Origin: an uncultured Bacilli bacterium
Lineage (GTDB): Bacteria; Bacillota_I; Bacilli_A; RF39; UBA660
Direction of reading: 5' to 3'
Length of the DNA stretch: 64,000 nt
Assembly: GCA_934130405.1 (NCBI GenBank)
Contig: CAKOXX010000003.1
Span: forward strand, 1 to 64,000
Under the pieces are notes generated by a model, which was not told the DNA's origin, searched no databases, and worked only from the letters and a program-made list of their open reading frames with translations. The translations under genes were made by a program, and so were the position numbers. This document shows positions 51,743 through 60,942 of this stretch, one piece after another. Every line of letters begins with the position of its first letter. Position 1 is the first letter of the stretch.

Positions 51743-52339
51743 TTATTTAAGCTTATTTATTTTATCATTAAACTCAATTAATGATTTTTCGACATCTATT
51801 AAATATCTTTTATAAGTTACATTATCTCTATCTTTAACTTTATCTATATATTCTCCAAAATTATTTTCAATTATCTTAGATGATCCTATATTATCTTCTT
51901 TACAAGTAATCATCACTTTACTAAGGTCATTTTCTTGTGCCTTTTCAAGTAACAAATGACAAAAATAAGTACCGAAACCTTTCCCTCTCTTATCAGGTCT
52001 TATTCCATAACCAATGTGCCCACCTGTTTCTTTTAAAATATTATTACATTCAGGATTAATCCTTAACGAACCACTTCCTATAATCTCATTGTCATAAATT
52101 AAATAATATAAAAATATTGATACTCCACTATAGCATTCTTTATCAGAGAATCCTTTACTATCATTTATTATATTATTTAACCAATATCCAAAATTAATAT
52201 TTACCCACGAACTTAAACTTTTTTCTGATATACACCCTAGCTCAAATAATTTTTTTTCATAATTTATTATCATCTCTTTATCATTTTGATTAGGAAATTT
52301 TAAAAATAATTTATTATAATCAATAAAATCATTATTCAT
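51743..52339 (-). CDS. GNAT acetyltransferase inside the decayed element
   Basis: 198-aa acetyltransferase with an intact frame. The acetyl-CoA site is at GHIGYGIRPDKRGKGFGTYF (R/Q-x-x-G-x-G/A), followed by VMITCKEDNIGSSKIIENNF. The N-terminal 90 residues are long and helical for the family. It separates the two integrase fragments and the MobC fragment, so it arrived with or after element decay. Substrate unknown. Confidence 0.83.
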   Translation of the reverse strand: MNNDFIDYNKLFLKFPNQNDKEMIINYEKKLFELGCISEKSLSSWVNINFGYWLNNIINDSKGFSDKECYSGVSIFLYYLIYDNEIIGSGSLRINPECNNILKETGGHIGYGIRPDKRGKGFGTYFCHLLLEKAQENDLSKVMITCKEDNIGSSKIIENNFGEYIDKVKDRDNVTYKRYLIDVEKSLIEFNDKINKLK

Positions 52340-52421
52340 TCTAAACCTCCAAAAATTTTAATACAACTTATCTTTTTATCTTTATATCACTATACACTAA
52401 ATAATTGATTATTTAAAATAT

Positions 52422-52661
52422 TTACAAAAACTTTTTTCTTATTTCATTAATTAATTTACTAATCTCTGAGTAATATAATTTTAAATCATTAAAATATATC
52501 TCCCAAGTTGTATTAGCAATCTTTGCAATTTGATTTATATTGATTCCAATGTTATTAATTTTATTTAATAAGTCATAGAATTCTTTAGGTGGAACTTCTT
52601 TAAAAATAATATTATTTAAACTAGATCTAATAACTTCATTTGCACTTAATCCAGTTAATCT
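52422..52661 (-). pseudogene. MobC-like relaxosome protein fragment
   Basis: An 80-codon stretch without its own start reads RLTGLSANEVIRSSLNNIIF, then KEVPPKEFYDLLNKINNIGI and NINQIAKIANTT, then a helix ending NEIRKKFL-stop. This matches the C-terminal half of MobC-type mobilization proteins (GLS-x-x-E, PP-x-EFYDLL, N-x-NQIA-x-x-AN). Its 5' part is missing, and it joins out of frame to the integrase N-terminal fragment at 52655. It shows that the element was once mobilizable. Confidence 0.75.
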
Positions 52662-52867
52662 AGATAATCAGAATATGACATTGTTTTAGGTTTAAAACTA
52701 TGTCCAGTATTCAAATACTCATTGTATGCAATAATACCTGCTTGTTTTACTTCGCTTTTTGTTGTGAATCCCGACTTATTTTTAAATTTTCTTTTTCCAT
52801 CGATTGAAGCAATTTCAAATTTATATTTATATCCTTCCCATCTTTTTTGAACTATTACATCAGCCAT
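52655..52867 (-). pseudogene. Tyrosine integrase, N-terminal arm-binding fragment
   Basis: 70 codons starting MADVIVQKRWEGYKYKFEIA, then GKRKFKNKSGFTTKSEVKQA, ending HSFKPKTMSYSDYLD-stop. This is the N-terminal arm-DNA-binding domain typical of Tn916-like integrases (FEIAxIDGKRK...SGFKTKxEA). The core-binding and catalytic domains do not follow; a MobC fragment does. The start lies about 150 bases from the secA stop codon, next to the 20-bp repeat, as expected for an integrase at its attachment site. Confidence 0.82.
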
Positions 52868-52934
52868 AATAATTTCTCATCCATTTACAATTAAGTAAAT
52901 GAAAAAGTTGACACGAATGCCAACTTTATAGTGT

Positions 52935-52954
52935 TTGCAAACAAATTGCAAACA
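52935..52954. repeat. 20-bp direct repeat, right copy (possible integrase arm site)
   Basis: Identical to 49944-49963. It lies 61 bases beyond the secA stop codon and about 70 bases upstream of the integrase start, at the inner edge of the element. Confidence 0.7.
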
Positions 52955-53015
52955 TTTTGCCATTTTCAGCACTTTTTTAAATTTTCCAAAATTGCTCAAA
53001 CCCTTATTTTATGGG

Positions 53016-55502
53016 CTATTTACCACAACATTGTTTATATTTTTTACCACTGCCACAAGGACAAGGATCATTACGACCTACTTTTGTACTCTTCTTAGGT
53101 TTCTTTACTGCATCTGATTTGTCATCATTAGTTTGAACACTTTTAGTGACAGGTTTACGTTCAATATTTTGTTGAATCTCGGCTTTTAATAAGAAAACAC
53201 TAACATCATGATCAATCTTTTGTAACATTTGATCAAATAAATCAAAACCTTCTGTACTATATGCTCTTAATGGATCTTCTTGACCATAACTACGTAAATA
53301 AATTCCTTCACGTAAATGACTCATTATGTTAATTTGTTCCATCCAGTAATTATCAATAACTTGTAAAGATAGTGCTTTTTCAAATTCACTAGTAACTTCT
53401 ACTGGAACATCACTAAGTTTTTCTTCATACTCAGATTTTGCTTTATTATATAGAAAATCAACTATTTCATCATCTATCATTGAATTAATTTCATCATCTT
53501 TAATATCATCTCTTAGAAGATTCTCATTAGCAAAAGAAACAATTTCTTTCTTATCTTGTTCACTCATATCACCATCAACAGTATGAGACTTAACTAAATC
53601 AGTAACATAATTTCTCATACATTCAAGTACTTGTTCGTGAACTGAATCACTATCTAGAATCTCATTTCTTCTACCATACATGATTTCACGTTGGGTATTC
53701 ATTACGTCATCATATTGTAGCAATTGTTTTCTAGCATCAAAGTTATTTCCTTCAACTCTTTTTTGAGCAGTTGTAATGGCTTTTGAAAAATATTTATTTT
53801 GAATAGCTTGATCTCCGAAACCAAAACTAGTCATCATTTCTTTAATCTTTTCACTACCAAAACGAATCATTAAATCGTCTTCCATAGATACAAAGAATTG
53901 TGTAAATCCGGGATCACCTTGACGACCAGAACGTCCTCTTAACTGATTATCAATACGACGTGATTCATGACGTTCAGTACCAATTACACAAAGTCCACCT
54001 AATTCTCTGATTTCATCTGATAACTTAATATCAGTACCACGACCAGCCATATTAGTAGCGATAGTAACTGATTTATGTTGACCAATCTTAGAAATTATTT
54101 CTGCTTCTCTTGCATGATTCTTAGCATTTAATATTTCGTGAGGAATCTTTTCTTTCTTTAATAAAGTACTAATCAATTCACTAGTTTCAATAGCAATAGT
54201 ACCAATTAAGACAGGTTGACCTTTGGCATATCTTTCTTTTACTTCATTAATAATTGCTTTATATTTAGCATTTTTAGTAGCAAATACTAAGTCAGGAGCA
54301 TCAATTCTAGCAACTGGTTTATTTGTAGGAATACAAATTACATACATATTATAAATATCACGGAATTCTTCCTCTTCTGTTTTAGCAGTACCAGTCATAC
54401 CTGATAATTTCTTATACATTCTAAATAAGTTCTGGAAAGTTATAGTGGCTAAAGTCTTTGTCTCTTGATTAATACGAACTCCTTCTTTAGCTTCAATTGC
54501 TTGATGAAGTCCATCACTATAGGCACGACCTTTCATCAAACGTCCAGTAAATTGGTCTACTATAACAACTTCTCCATCTTGAACAACATAATCAACATCT
54601 AATTTCATTGAATAATTTGCTCTTAAAGCTTGATTAATATAATGAACTAAAGTAGCATTTTCTACTTCATAAAGATTTTTAACTCTAAAGGCTTTTTCTG
54701 CTTTCTCACTACCTTCATCTGTTAATGTTACACTTTTAGTAGTTTCATCATATAAGTAATCAACATCATCCTTTAAACTCTTTACAAAGCTATCGGCATC
54801 TTGATAAAGGTTAGCACTAACTAACTGACCTCCAGAAATAATTAAAGGAGTTCTTGCTTCATCGATTAAAACTGAATCTACTTCATCAACGATAGCAAAA
54901 TTTAATGGTCTTTGAACTCTGTCTTCTTTTCTAATAACCATATTATCTCTTAGGTAATCAAAACCGATTTCATTATTAGTAGAATATAAAATATCACAAG
55001 CATAAGCTTCCTGCTTTTCTTTTGGATTTAGTTCTCTTGTATTAACTCCTACTGTTAAACCTAAAAATCTATGAATGCCACCCATCCATTCTGCATCACG
55101 AGTAGCTAAGTATTCATTAACAGTAATAATATGAACACCTTTTCCGTCTAAAGCATTTAAATAAGCTGGTAATACTGATGTTAAAGTTTTACCTTCACCA
55201 GTTTTCATTTCTGCTATATTACCATAGTGAATAGCTAAAGCACCAACTATTTGAACATAGAAAGGTTTTTCTCCAATAACACGATAGGCGGCTTCTCTTG
55301 CTGTTGCAAAAGCTTCTACTAATATATCTTCTAATGTTTCACCATTTGCTAAACGTTTCTTAAATTCTTCTGTTTTATTTTTTAACTCTTCATCTGATAA
55401 TTTTTGGTATTCTTCATCAAGTGCAACTATTTTATCAGCTAAAGATTCAAATTTTTTTAATTCTTTATATTCATGATCAAACAATCTTGTAAATATTCCC
55501 AT
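53016..55502 (-). CDS. secA: Preprotein translocase ATPase SecA
   Basis: 828-aa motor of the Sec export pathway. Seen: MKTGEGKTL (Walker A), VDEVDSVLIDEARTPLIISG, the preprotein cross-linking region, DIKLSDEIRELGGL, RIDNQLRGRSGRQGDPG, and the C-terminal zinc motif NDPCPCGSGKKYKQCCGK that binds SecB/ribosome or lipids. I start it at the ATG at 55502 (GAGGAG 10 bases before). A longer frame to 55547 adds an implausible leader. Its 3' end forms the boundary of the decayed integrative element, and the final codons may derive from the element. Confidence 0.97.
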   Translation of the reverse strand: MGIFTRLFDHEYKELKKFESLADKIVALDEEYQKLSDEELKNKTEEFKKRLANGETLEDILVEAFATAREAAYRVIGEKPFYVQIVGALAIHYGNIAEMKTGEGKTLTSVLPAYLNALDGKGVHIITVNEYLATRDAEWMGGIHRFLGLTVGVNTRELNPKEKQEAYACDILYSTNNEIGFDYLRDNMVIRKEDRVQRPLNFAIVDEVDSVLIDEARTPLIISGGQLVSANLYQDADSFVKSLKDDVDYLYDETTKSVTLTDEGSEKAEKAFRVKNLYEVENATLVHYINQALRANYSMKLDVDYVVQDGEVVIVDQFTGRLMKGRAYSDGLHQAIEAKEGVRINQETKTLATITFQNLFRMYKKLSGMTGTAKTEEEEFRDIYNMYVICIPTNKPVARIDAPDLVFATKNAKYKAIINEVKERYAKGQPVLIGTIAIETSELISTLLKKEKIPHEILNAKNHAREAEIISKIGQHKSVTIATNMAGRGTDIKLSDEIRELGGLCVIGTERHESRRIDNQLRGRSGRQGDPGFTQFFVSMEDDLMIRFGSEKIKEMMTSFGFGDQAIQNKYFSKAITTAQKRVEGNNFDARKQLLQYDDVMNTQREIMYGRRNEILDSDSVHEQVLECMRNYVTDLVKSHTVDGDMSEQDKKEIVSFANENLLRDDIKDDEINSMIDDEIVDFLYNKAKSEYEEKLSDVPVEVTSEFEKALSLQVIDNYWMEQINIMSHLREGIYLRSYGQEDPLRAYSTEGFDLFDQMLQKIDHDVSVFLLKAEIQQNIERKPVTKSVQTNDDKSDAVKKPKKSTKVGRNDPCPCGSGKKYKQCCGK

Positions 55503-55532
55503 TGTAAACATCTCCTCAAGGATTATTGTAAC

Positions 55533-55564
55533 AAAAAAAGGAGACAATAGAAAGCATTTTCTCC
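55533..55564 (-). terminator. Terminator after clpC
   Basis: On the minus strand GGAGA pairs with TCTCC around a 15-base loop and is followed by seven T residues. A TACAAT (55525-55530) preceded by TGT, likely the secA -10 box, lies just beyond. Confidence 0.6.
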
Positions 55565-55579
55565 CATTTTACACTATTT

Positions 55580-57874
55580 CTAAATGCTTACACAACTTTC
55601 TCCATGATACCAAGCATCTACTATAACTGGAGTCACAATATCATCTATAACTTTTTCTATTTGTCTTGCTCCAAATTTTTCATAGTTCGTCTTTGAAATA
55701 ATTTTTTCCACAATATCTGTGGATATTTCTACTTTTATATTTTTCTTTTGAAAAGCTTCTATCAATGTTACTAGTTTCATATTAACAATTTTTTCTATAT
55801 CATTTTTTGTTAATTCTCTAAAATGATATTTTTTATCAATTCTGTTAACAAATTCTACTCCCAAAAATTCTTCAATATCTTTGTTACTTATTTCGTCAGT
55901 TGAAACAAATCCTATGTCTTTGTTAGCACCACCTAAATTAGTTGTCATAAAAAGAAAAATGTGGTCAAAAGACACTTTTCTGCCTTTAGCATCTTTCAAA
56001 TATCCTTCATCCATTACTTGAAGAAATAATTTTAAGACTGATGGTGAAGCTTTTTCTATTTCATCTAGGAGTATAACACAATGTGGATAAAGTCTTATCT
56101 GATCTAATACTGTCTGATGATTATCAAAACCAACATACCCTGGAGGAGCTCCTAAAATTTTACTAACTGAATGTTCTTCTTTATATTCACTCATATCAAG
56201 TCTTATAAAATGGTCTTTACCATATAAAAGCGAAGCATATTCTTTTACTAAGTAGGTTTTTCCTATTCCTGTCGCCCCAGATAAGAGAAAAGTATGTATC
56301 TTCGGAGTATCTTGGAAACCTAACTGTACTTTCTTAGTTAAATTACATAAATCGTGAATAATTTCATCTTGCCCAACTATTTTAGCTAGTAATTCTTTTT
56401 CTATAGAAAACAATTTTGTTTTGTTTCCTTCTATTATTTCATAAACAGGTATTTTTGTTTTTAAATAAATTACTTCTGCTATCATTTCTTTTGTTATTTT
56501 CTTGGGTTTCCTTTTACCAATTAGTGAAATCTCTAACTCATTCTTTTTAGTTATTAAGTTCTTTTCACTTTGTTTTAGTTTAGAAGCTTTTTTAAAATTT
56601 TGTTCTAACACAGCTTTTTTCTTTTCAGTTACTACCTTTTTTAATGAATCATTAAGTCTTTTTAACTCTTTATCTTTTTTATCCTCTACAAGACTTGCTC
56701 TTGAACAAACCTCATCTAGTATATCTATTGCTTTATCAGGTTGATAATAATCATAGATATATGTATTTGATAATTCAACTATCATATCAATCATTTCATC
56801 GGAAATAGAAACTGAGTGATATGCTTCATAAAGTGGTTTTAGTTTCTTTAAGATTTCTTTTGTTTTATCTTTATTTGGTTCTTCTACTAATATTATTTGA
56901 AATCTTCTATTTAAAGCTTTATCTTTTTCAATAAATTCTCGATATTCTGCTACCGTAGTAGCACCAATTAAATGAATTTTTCCCCTTGCTAAAGCTGGTT
57001 TTAAGATATTTGATGCATCAATAGCTCCTTCTGCACCACCTGCTCCAACTAAAGTATGAATTTCATCTATAAATATTAGATATTCATCATGTTCTTCAAT
57101 TTCTTTTAGTATTTTTCCTACTCTTTCTTCAAATTCTCCTCGATATTTTGTACCTGCTACTAAGGAAGCCATTGATAATGAAAGAATCACTTTTCCCTTT
57201 AAAGAACGAGGTACATTATCGTTAACTATTTGTCTTGCTAATTCTTCTACAATAGCAGTTTTTCCTACTCCTGCTTCACCTAATAATAAAGGATTATTTT
57301 TAGTTCTTCTGCAAAGAATTTCTATCATTCTTTTGATTTCATCTTCTCTACCTATTACAGGATCTATTTCATTAGATACAATTCTTTTATTCAAATTGAC
57401 AGAAAACTCTTCTATTAATAATTTTTTATGATTACTAACTTTTTTCTCACAAAATGAAGTAGAAAATTCTTGATATAAAGAATCTATATCTATATTCATT
57501 CCCATCAATAATCTTATAGCAATTCCTTCACCCTCTTCTAAAAGTGATAAAAATAATTCTGTTACTGATACTTCACTTTCTTTATTCTCTTTGCTATTAA
57601 GTATCGCTGTTTCTAAGACTCTTTTTAATAATGGTGTATATAAAAACCAATCATTAGTTGTTTTACCTATTCCTACTACTCTTATTAATTCGTCTTTAAA
57701 TTTATCATAAGTTAGACCTAATTGTTTTAAATGACTAGTTACTTTTAACTCTTTCATTGAGAGTATTGCTAAGAGTAAGTGTTCACTTCCAACATATGGA
57801 TGCCGTAAAAGACGCATTTCTTTTCTAGCTAATACTAAAGCTTTCTGAGCATCTTCACTGAATTTCGAAAACAT
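55580..57874 (-). CDS. clpC: ClpC-type AAA+ unfoldase
   Basis: 764-aa double-ring chaperone that feeds proteins to ClpP. The N-terminal Clp_N double repeat (about 1-140), first AAA+ domain with GEAGVGKTA (about 205), a middle coiled-coil segment (DKKDKELKRLNDSLKKVV) placed as in ClpC rather than ClpB, second AAA+ domain with SGATGIGKTYL (about 536) and a D2-small domain. The ClpP-docking loop is not obvious to me. CtsR, McsA and McsB do not adjoin it. It appears to be a single gene with its own promoter and terminator. AAGGAGG precedes the ATG. Confidence 0.92.
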   Translation of the reverse strand: MFSKFSEDAQKALVLARKEMRLLRHPYVGSEHLLLAILSMKELKVTSHLKQLGLTYDKFKDELIRVVGIGKTTNDWFLYTPLLKRVLETAILNSKENKESEVSVTELFLSLLEEGEGIAIRLLMGMNIDIDSLYQEFSTSFCEKKVSNHKKLLIEEFSVNLNKRIVSNEIDPVIGREDEIKRMIEILCRRTKNNPLLLGEAGVGKTAIVEELARQIVNDNVPRSLKGKVILSLSMASLVAGTKYRGEFEERVGKILKEIEEHDEYLIFIDEIHTLVGAGGAEGAIDASNILKPALARGKIHLIGATTVAEYREFIEKDKALNRRFQIILVEEPNKDKTKEILKKLKPLYEAYHSVSISDEMIDMIVELSNTYIYDYYQPDKAIDILDEVCSRASLVEDKKDKELKRLNDSLKKVVTEKKKAVLEQNFKKASKLKQSEKNLITKKNELEISLIGKRKPKKITKEMIAEVIYLKTKIPVYEIIEGNKTKLFSIEKELLAKIVGQDEIIHDLCNLTKKVQLGFQDTPKIHTFLLSGATGIGKTYLVKEYASLLYGKDHFIRLDMSEYKEEHSVSKILGAPPGYVGFDNHQTVLDQIRLYPHCVILLDEIEKASPSVLKLFLQVMDEGYLKDAKGRKVSFDHIFLFMTTNLGGANKDIGFVSTDEISNKDIEEFLGVEFVNRIDKKYHFRELTKNDIEKIVNMKLVTLIEAFQKKNIKVEISTDIVEKIISKTNYEKFGARQIEKVIDDIVTPVIVDAWYHGESCVSI

Positions 57875-57898
57875 AACCTTTCCTCCTTGTATAATTCT

Positions 57899-57928
57899 AT
57901 TTTAACGAGGAAAAATGGTTCTTTTCAA
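57899..57928 (-). promoter_or_regulatory. Probable clpC promoter
   Basis: On the minus strand TTGAAA (57923-57928) and TAAAAT (57899-57904) are 18 bases apart and end about 25 bases before the start codon. I saw no clear CtsR heptad repeat or CIRCE element. Confidence 0.45.
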
Positions 57929-57950
57929 CACTTTTAGTACCCTAAAAAAT

Positions 57951-57979
57951 GACAAAAAAAATTAGTCCAAGACTAATTT
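57951..57979 (-). terminator. Terminator of the surface-protein gene
   Basis: On the minus strand AAATTAGTC and GACTAATTT form a perfect 9-bp stem with a 3-base loop, followed by TTTTTG. It overlaps the stop at 57973. Confidence 0.85.
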
Positions 57980-58530
57980 AATTGTTCTACTGCTGATATT
58001 CTAACTTTTCCATAATATGATTTTCCGATAGCATCATTTTCTGCTGTTAAGTTTAGCCAAGTACGTAATTCAAAATTCTGTGTAGTATTTCCTGCTATTG
58101 AATATGAACCAAGTTTATTACTACTACTTGCTAAACTTCCACTTGCCACTGACGTTCCATCTTTCTTTAAATCATAAGATAAATAACTATACGTTACTAA
58201 GGAACAACCATTGCAAGATGTTGTATCATCATCTAAGTAAACATCATAATTAATTGTTCTTGTTCCTGTATTTTTTAGTGAAAAGTTATATGGGGTAGAT
58301 GCTAAACCGTCGCTATCTTCTTGAGGAATAGCATTTGTTACACTAATAGTAGATGTTCCTTCTACATAATTTAATTGTAAATCTTTTGCTACTAGTGTGA
58401 CATTTTGTGTTCCGTTTAACGTCATTTTTGAAAGTGCAAAACTAATACCTGCTATTAAAAAAATCAATATAAATAAGCCAACAATTAATAGTATGTTTTT
58501 ACTATTATCAACTTTTATACTATCTTTCAT
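57973..58530 (-). CDS. Membrane-anchored beta-rich surface protein
   Basis: 185-aa protein with one N-terminal hydrophobic segment (about 13-35, ending GISFALSKM) that could be a membrane anchor or a SipW-type signal peptide. The rest is predicted beta-sandwich: VTLVAKDLQLNYVEG, PYNFSLKNTGTRTINYDVYL, FELRTWLNL, KSYYGKVRISAVEQLN, with one Cys pair (SCNGCS, about 108-111) likely forming a disulfide. The layout resembles TasA/CalY or pilin-like surface proteins, but there is no clear family match. Single gene. Confidence 0.6.
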   Translation of the reverse strand: MKDSIKVDNSKNILLIVGLFILIFLIAGISFALSKMTLNGTQNVTLVAKDLQLNYVEGTSTISVTNAIPQEDSDGLASTPYNFSLKNTGTRTINYDVYLDDDTTSCNGCSLVTYSYLSYDLKKDGTSVASGSLASSSNKLGSYSIAGNTTQNFELRTWLNLTAENDAIGKSYYGKVRISAVEQLN

Positions 58531-58621
58531 TATCTCTACCTCACTTTATTATATATATTAAGTTTATAACCTATTTGAAAAAATGTATATATTTTATGCT
58601 TATATAGCATATTTTATTTGT

Positions 58622-58647
58622 AAAAAAAAAGAGAAAATCTCTTTTTT
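58622..58647 (-). terminator. Terminator of the YfcC-type transporter gene
   Basis: On the minus strand AAAAAGAGA pairs with TCTCTTTTT around a 3-base loop and runs on into more T residues. It overlaps the stop at 58646. Confidence 0.75.
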
Positions 58648-60232
58648 AGATTAGAACTAAAATTGTAAAGACAATGAATGATACTGCTAGTAGTTCTAAT
58701 AATATTTTCCAAATATATTTTAACCAATCTTTATATGATACTTTTAAGTATGCTAATGTTACCATTAAAGTTATACTTGTAGGTGCTACTAATGCAATTA
58801 TACCATACAATGTTTGGAATATAACTGATACTACAGGATATGAATCTGTTGCTGTTACTACACTTACGAAGTAAGGTAAAACACTATAGAATGCATATAC
58901 TGGGTCTCCGTTAATAATACTTGAAACAATTGCTACAAGACCAGTTGTAAATACATTGAATCCTTTGGTTAATCCTAATATAGCTTTATAAATAACTAAT
59001 TGATAAGGATTATATGTAGTAAGAACTAAAATTAAGTAAACTACAAAAGCAACAAATGCTGGTAATAGGGCTTTTCTTAATCCATTACTAAATCCTACAA
59101 TCATATCATCCCAAGTAATTTTATAAACATATTTAATAATTACAAGAGCAAGTAATAGTAGAATGATAACTTCAACTAAAGTCCAACTACCAAATGCTGG
59201 AACAGAGCTTCCTAGTATTTTTCCAAATATAGGGAAACTAGTATTTAAAGTTTTAGTAATTCCTGTAAAGAATTTAGCTTTTACTCCAAAACTACCAATT
59301 AATACTACAACTGTAAATAAAGCAACAAGTCCATCAATAATGATATATGTTTTTTTACTTGATTTTTTAGCAAATAGAATAACATTAATTATTACAAGTA
59401 ATGCTAATAAAGCAACATAAGCTGGAACTGTAAATCCTGTAACAGCTGTTTTAATGTCTTCAAATAAGTTAACATTAAATGAATTAGTCCAAGAAATAAA
59501 TCCTAATATAGTAACTACTAGAATAGTATCAATTATAGCTACTAATGGCCAATTTTTCTTTTTCTTCTTATCTTGTTTTACAGCTTCAGGAATATAGTCA
59601 TCTTCATCTTTTGTTGATGTTGTACTTTCTTTCTTACCAAACTTCAAAACATTAGCTAATAAAATTACTAATCCTAAAGCAAGTAAAATTATTTTAGTCC
59701 AGATTTGAGTTGTGGTTTTTACTGATAAATATTGTTGTAGCATTTGTGTTGTGCTATATGCAAATGTTGTTCCCATTAGTCCAATAGCAACACTTCCTGC
59801 AGTTACAGCAGTAGCAGCTAATTTGTTATATCCTAGCATTAATACTAAAGAAATAACAAATGGGAATAGCATTAGTAGTGCAAGTTGCATTCCACAGAAT
59901 GATGTTAAAATAGCAAATAAAGAAGCAATTATAATAATACAAATATGTTCTTTACCTTTAAACTTTTTAACAATGGCATCTAGCATTTTTCTATATGCGC
60001 CAACTTTTACTAATACTCCATAGAATCCACCAATTACCAAGATGAATAATGATACATATCCAAAATAACCTAATACTGTATTTTGATAAGATAATAAATC
60101 AAATATTCCAACTTGTGATCTACCTATCTCTTGATAACTAGATTGATAAGTAGCAGCTGGTAAAATCCAGGTCAAAAGCACAAATACAGATAGCGTAATT
60201 AAACTAACTTTCAATGCATTATGTTTTTTCAT
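58646..60232 (-). CDS. YfcC/DcuC-type membrane transporter
   Basis: 528-aa protein with about twelve membrane helices. The N-terminal WILPAATYQS after the first helix and FGYVSLFILVIGGFYGVLVK resemble the YfcC (PF03606) group, related to C4-dicarboxylate and basic amino-acid antiporters. A charged cytoplasmic loop (about 200-225, KKESTTSTKDEDDY) divides the two halves. The start is the ATG at 60232 because GGAAGGAG lies inside the longer frame just before it. Substrate unknown; amino acids or dicarboxylates are plausible. Confidence 0.78.
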   Translation of the reverse strand: MKKHNALKVSLITLSVFVLLTWILPAATYQSSYQEIGRSQVGIFDLLSYQNTVLGYFGYVSLFILVIGGFYGVLVKVGAYRKMLDAIVKKFKGKEHICIIIIASLFAILTSFCGMQLALLMLFPFVISLVLMLGYNKLAATAVTAGSVAIGLMGTTFAYSTTQMLQQYLSVKTTTQIWTKIILLALGLVILLANVLKFGKKESTTSTKDEDDYIPEAVKQDKKKKKNWPLVAIIDTILVVTILGFISWTNSFNVNLFEDIKTAVTGFTVPAYVALLALLVIINVILFAKKSSKKTYIIIDGLVALFTVVVLIGSFGVKAKFFTGITKTLNTSFPIFGKILGSSVPAFGSWTLVEVIILLLLALVIIKYVYKITWDDMIVGFSNGLRKALLPAFVAFVVYLILVLTTYNPYQLVIYKAILGLTKGFNVFTTGLVAIVSSIINGDPVYAFYSVLPYFVSVVTATDSYPVVSVIFQTLYGIIALVAPTSITLMVTLAYLKVSYKDWLKYIWKILLELLAVSFIVFTILVLI

Positions 60233-60289
60233 ATTTTCTTCTCCTTCCATATATTAATTATACGAATAATAACTTTGTTTTACAAGCAA

Positions 60290-60886
60290 TTAGCGATTTT
60301 TTTTGTGAATTTTTTGTGAAAAATTCTCTTCACATTTTAAGAAAAATTCCTTAAAAATTCGTCTTGAAGCATCATCTTTTTCATATAAACTTTCAGGGTG
60401 CCACTGCACTCCTAGGAAAAAGGAATTATCTTTAATTTCTACTGCTTCGATACAATTATCTAGACTTCTAGCACTAACATATAGTGATGATAGTTTGGGA
60501 ATGTAATCGTTATGTCTTGAATTAACAAAAGTTTCTTCTTTTTTTACTATGTTATACAAAAAACTATCTTTTTTAATCGATATTAAATGTTCAGTACCAT
60601 TGTGATTACTTATCTTTTTAGTTATATCTTTTTCCTCATTTAGTAAAAAAGCAGAAATTTCTTGCATTCCAAGACATACTCCTAGTATAGGAATATTGTT
60701 TTCCTTTGCATATTTGATTAGTTTAATGTCTTCTTTGTACCAACCATCTCCACCTGGTAAATAAAAGCCATCATATTTAGAATATTTGTCTTCTTCTTTT
60801 GGACTAAATATTTCATAATTAATTTGTTCTTTTTCAAACGGAATAAGTTTAAATTCATCACTTCGATAAGCTATTCCTATTAACAT
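60290..60886 (-). CDS. Class I glutamine amidotransferase-like protein (PuuD/peptidase C26-like)
   Basis: 198-aa protein with the class I glutaminase triad: Cys in ILGVCLGMQE (about 75), His and Glu in GVQWHPESLY (about 160). YLPGGDGWYKED and NSRHNDYIP are typical of gamma-glutamyl-GABA hydrolase-like (C26) proteins, which cleave gamma-glutamyl amides. It is a little shorter than PuuD. It follows lysS on the same strand beyond that operon's terminator. Confidence 0.82.
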   Translation of the reverse strand: MLIGIAYRSDEFKLIPFEKEQINYEIFSPKEEDKYSKYDGFYLPGGDGWYKEDIKLIKYAKENNIPILGVCLGMQEISAFLLNEEKDITKKISNHNGTEHLISIKKDSFLYNIVKKEETFVNSRHNDYIPKLSSLYVSARSLDNCIEAVEIKDNSFFLGVQWHPESLYEKDDASRRIFKEFFLKCEENFSQKIHKKNR

Positions 60887-60913
60887 TTTTTCATATACAC
60901 CTCAATATATAGT

Positions 60914-60942
60914 ATAAAAAAAGAAGGAAATTAATTCCTCCT
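60914..60942 (-). terminator. Terminator of the dus-RDD-lysS operon
   Basis: On the minus strand AGGAGGAA pairs with TTCCTTCT (one G-T) around a short AT loop and is followed by TTTTTT. It overlaps the lysS stop codon. Confidence 0.75.
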
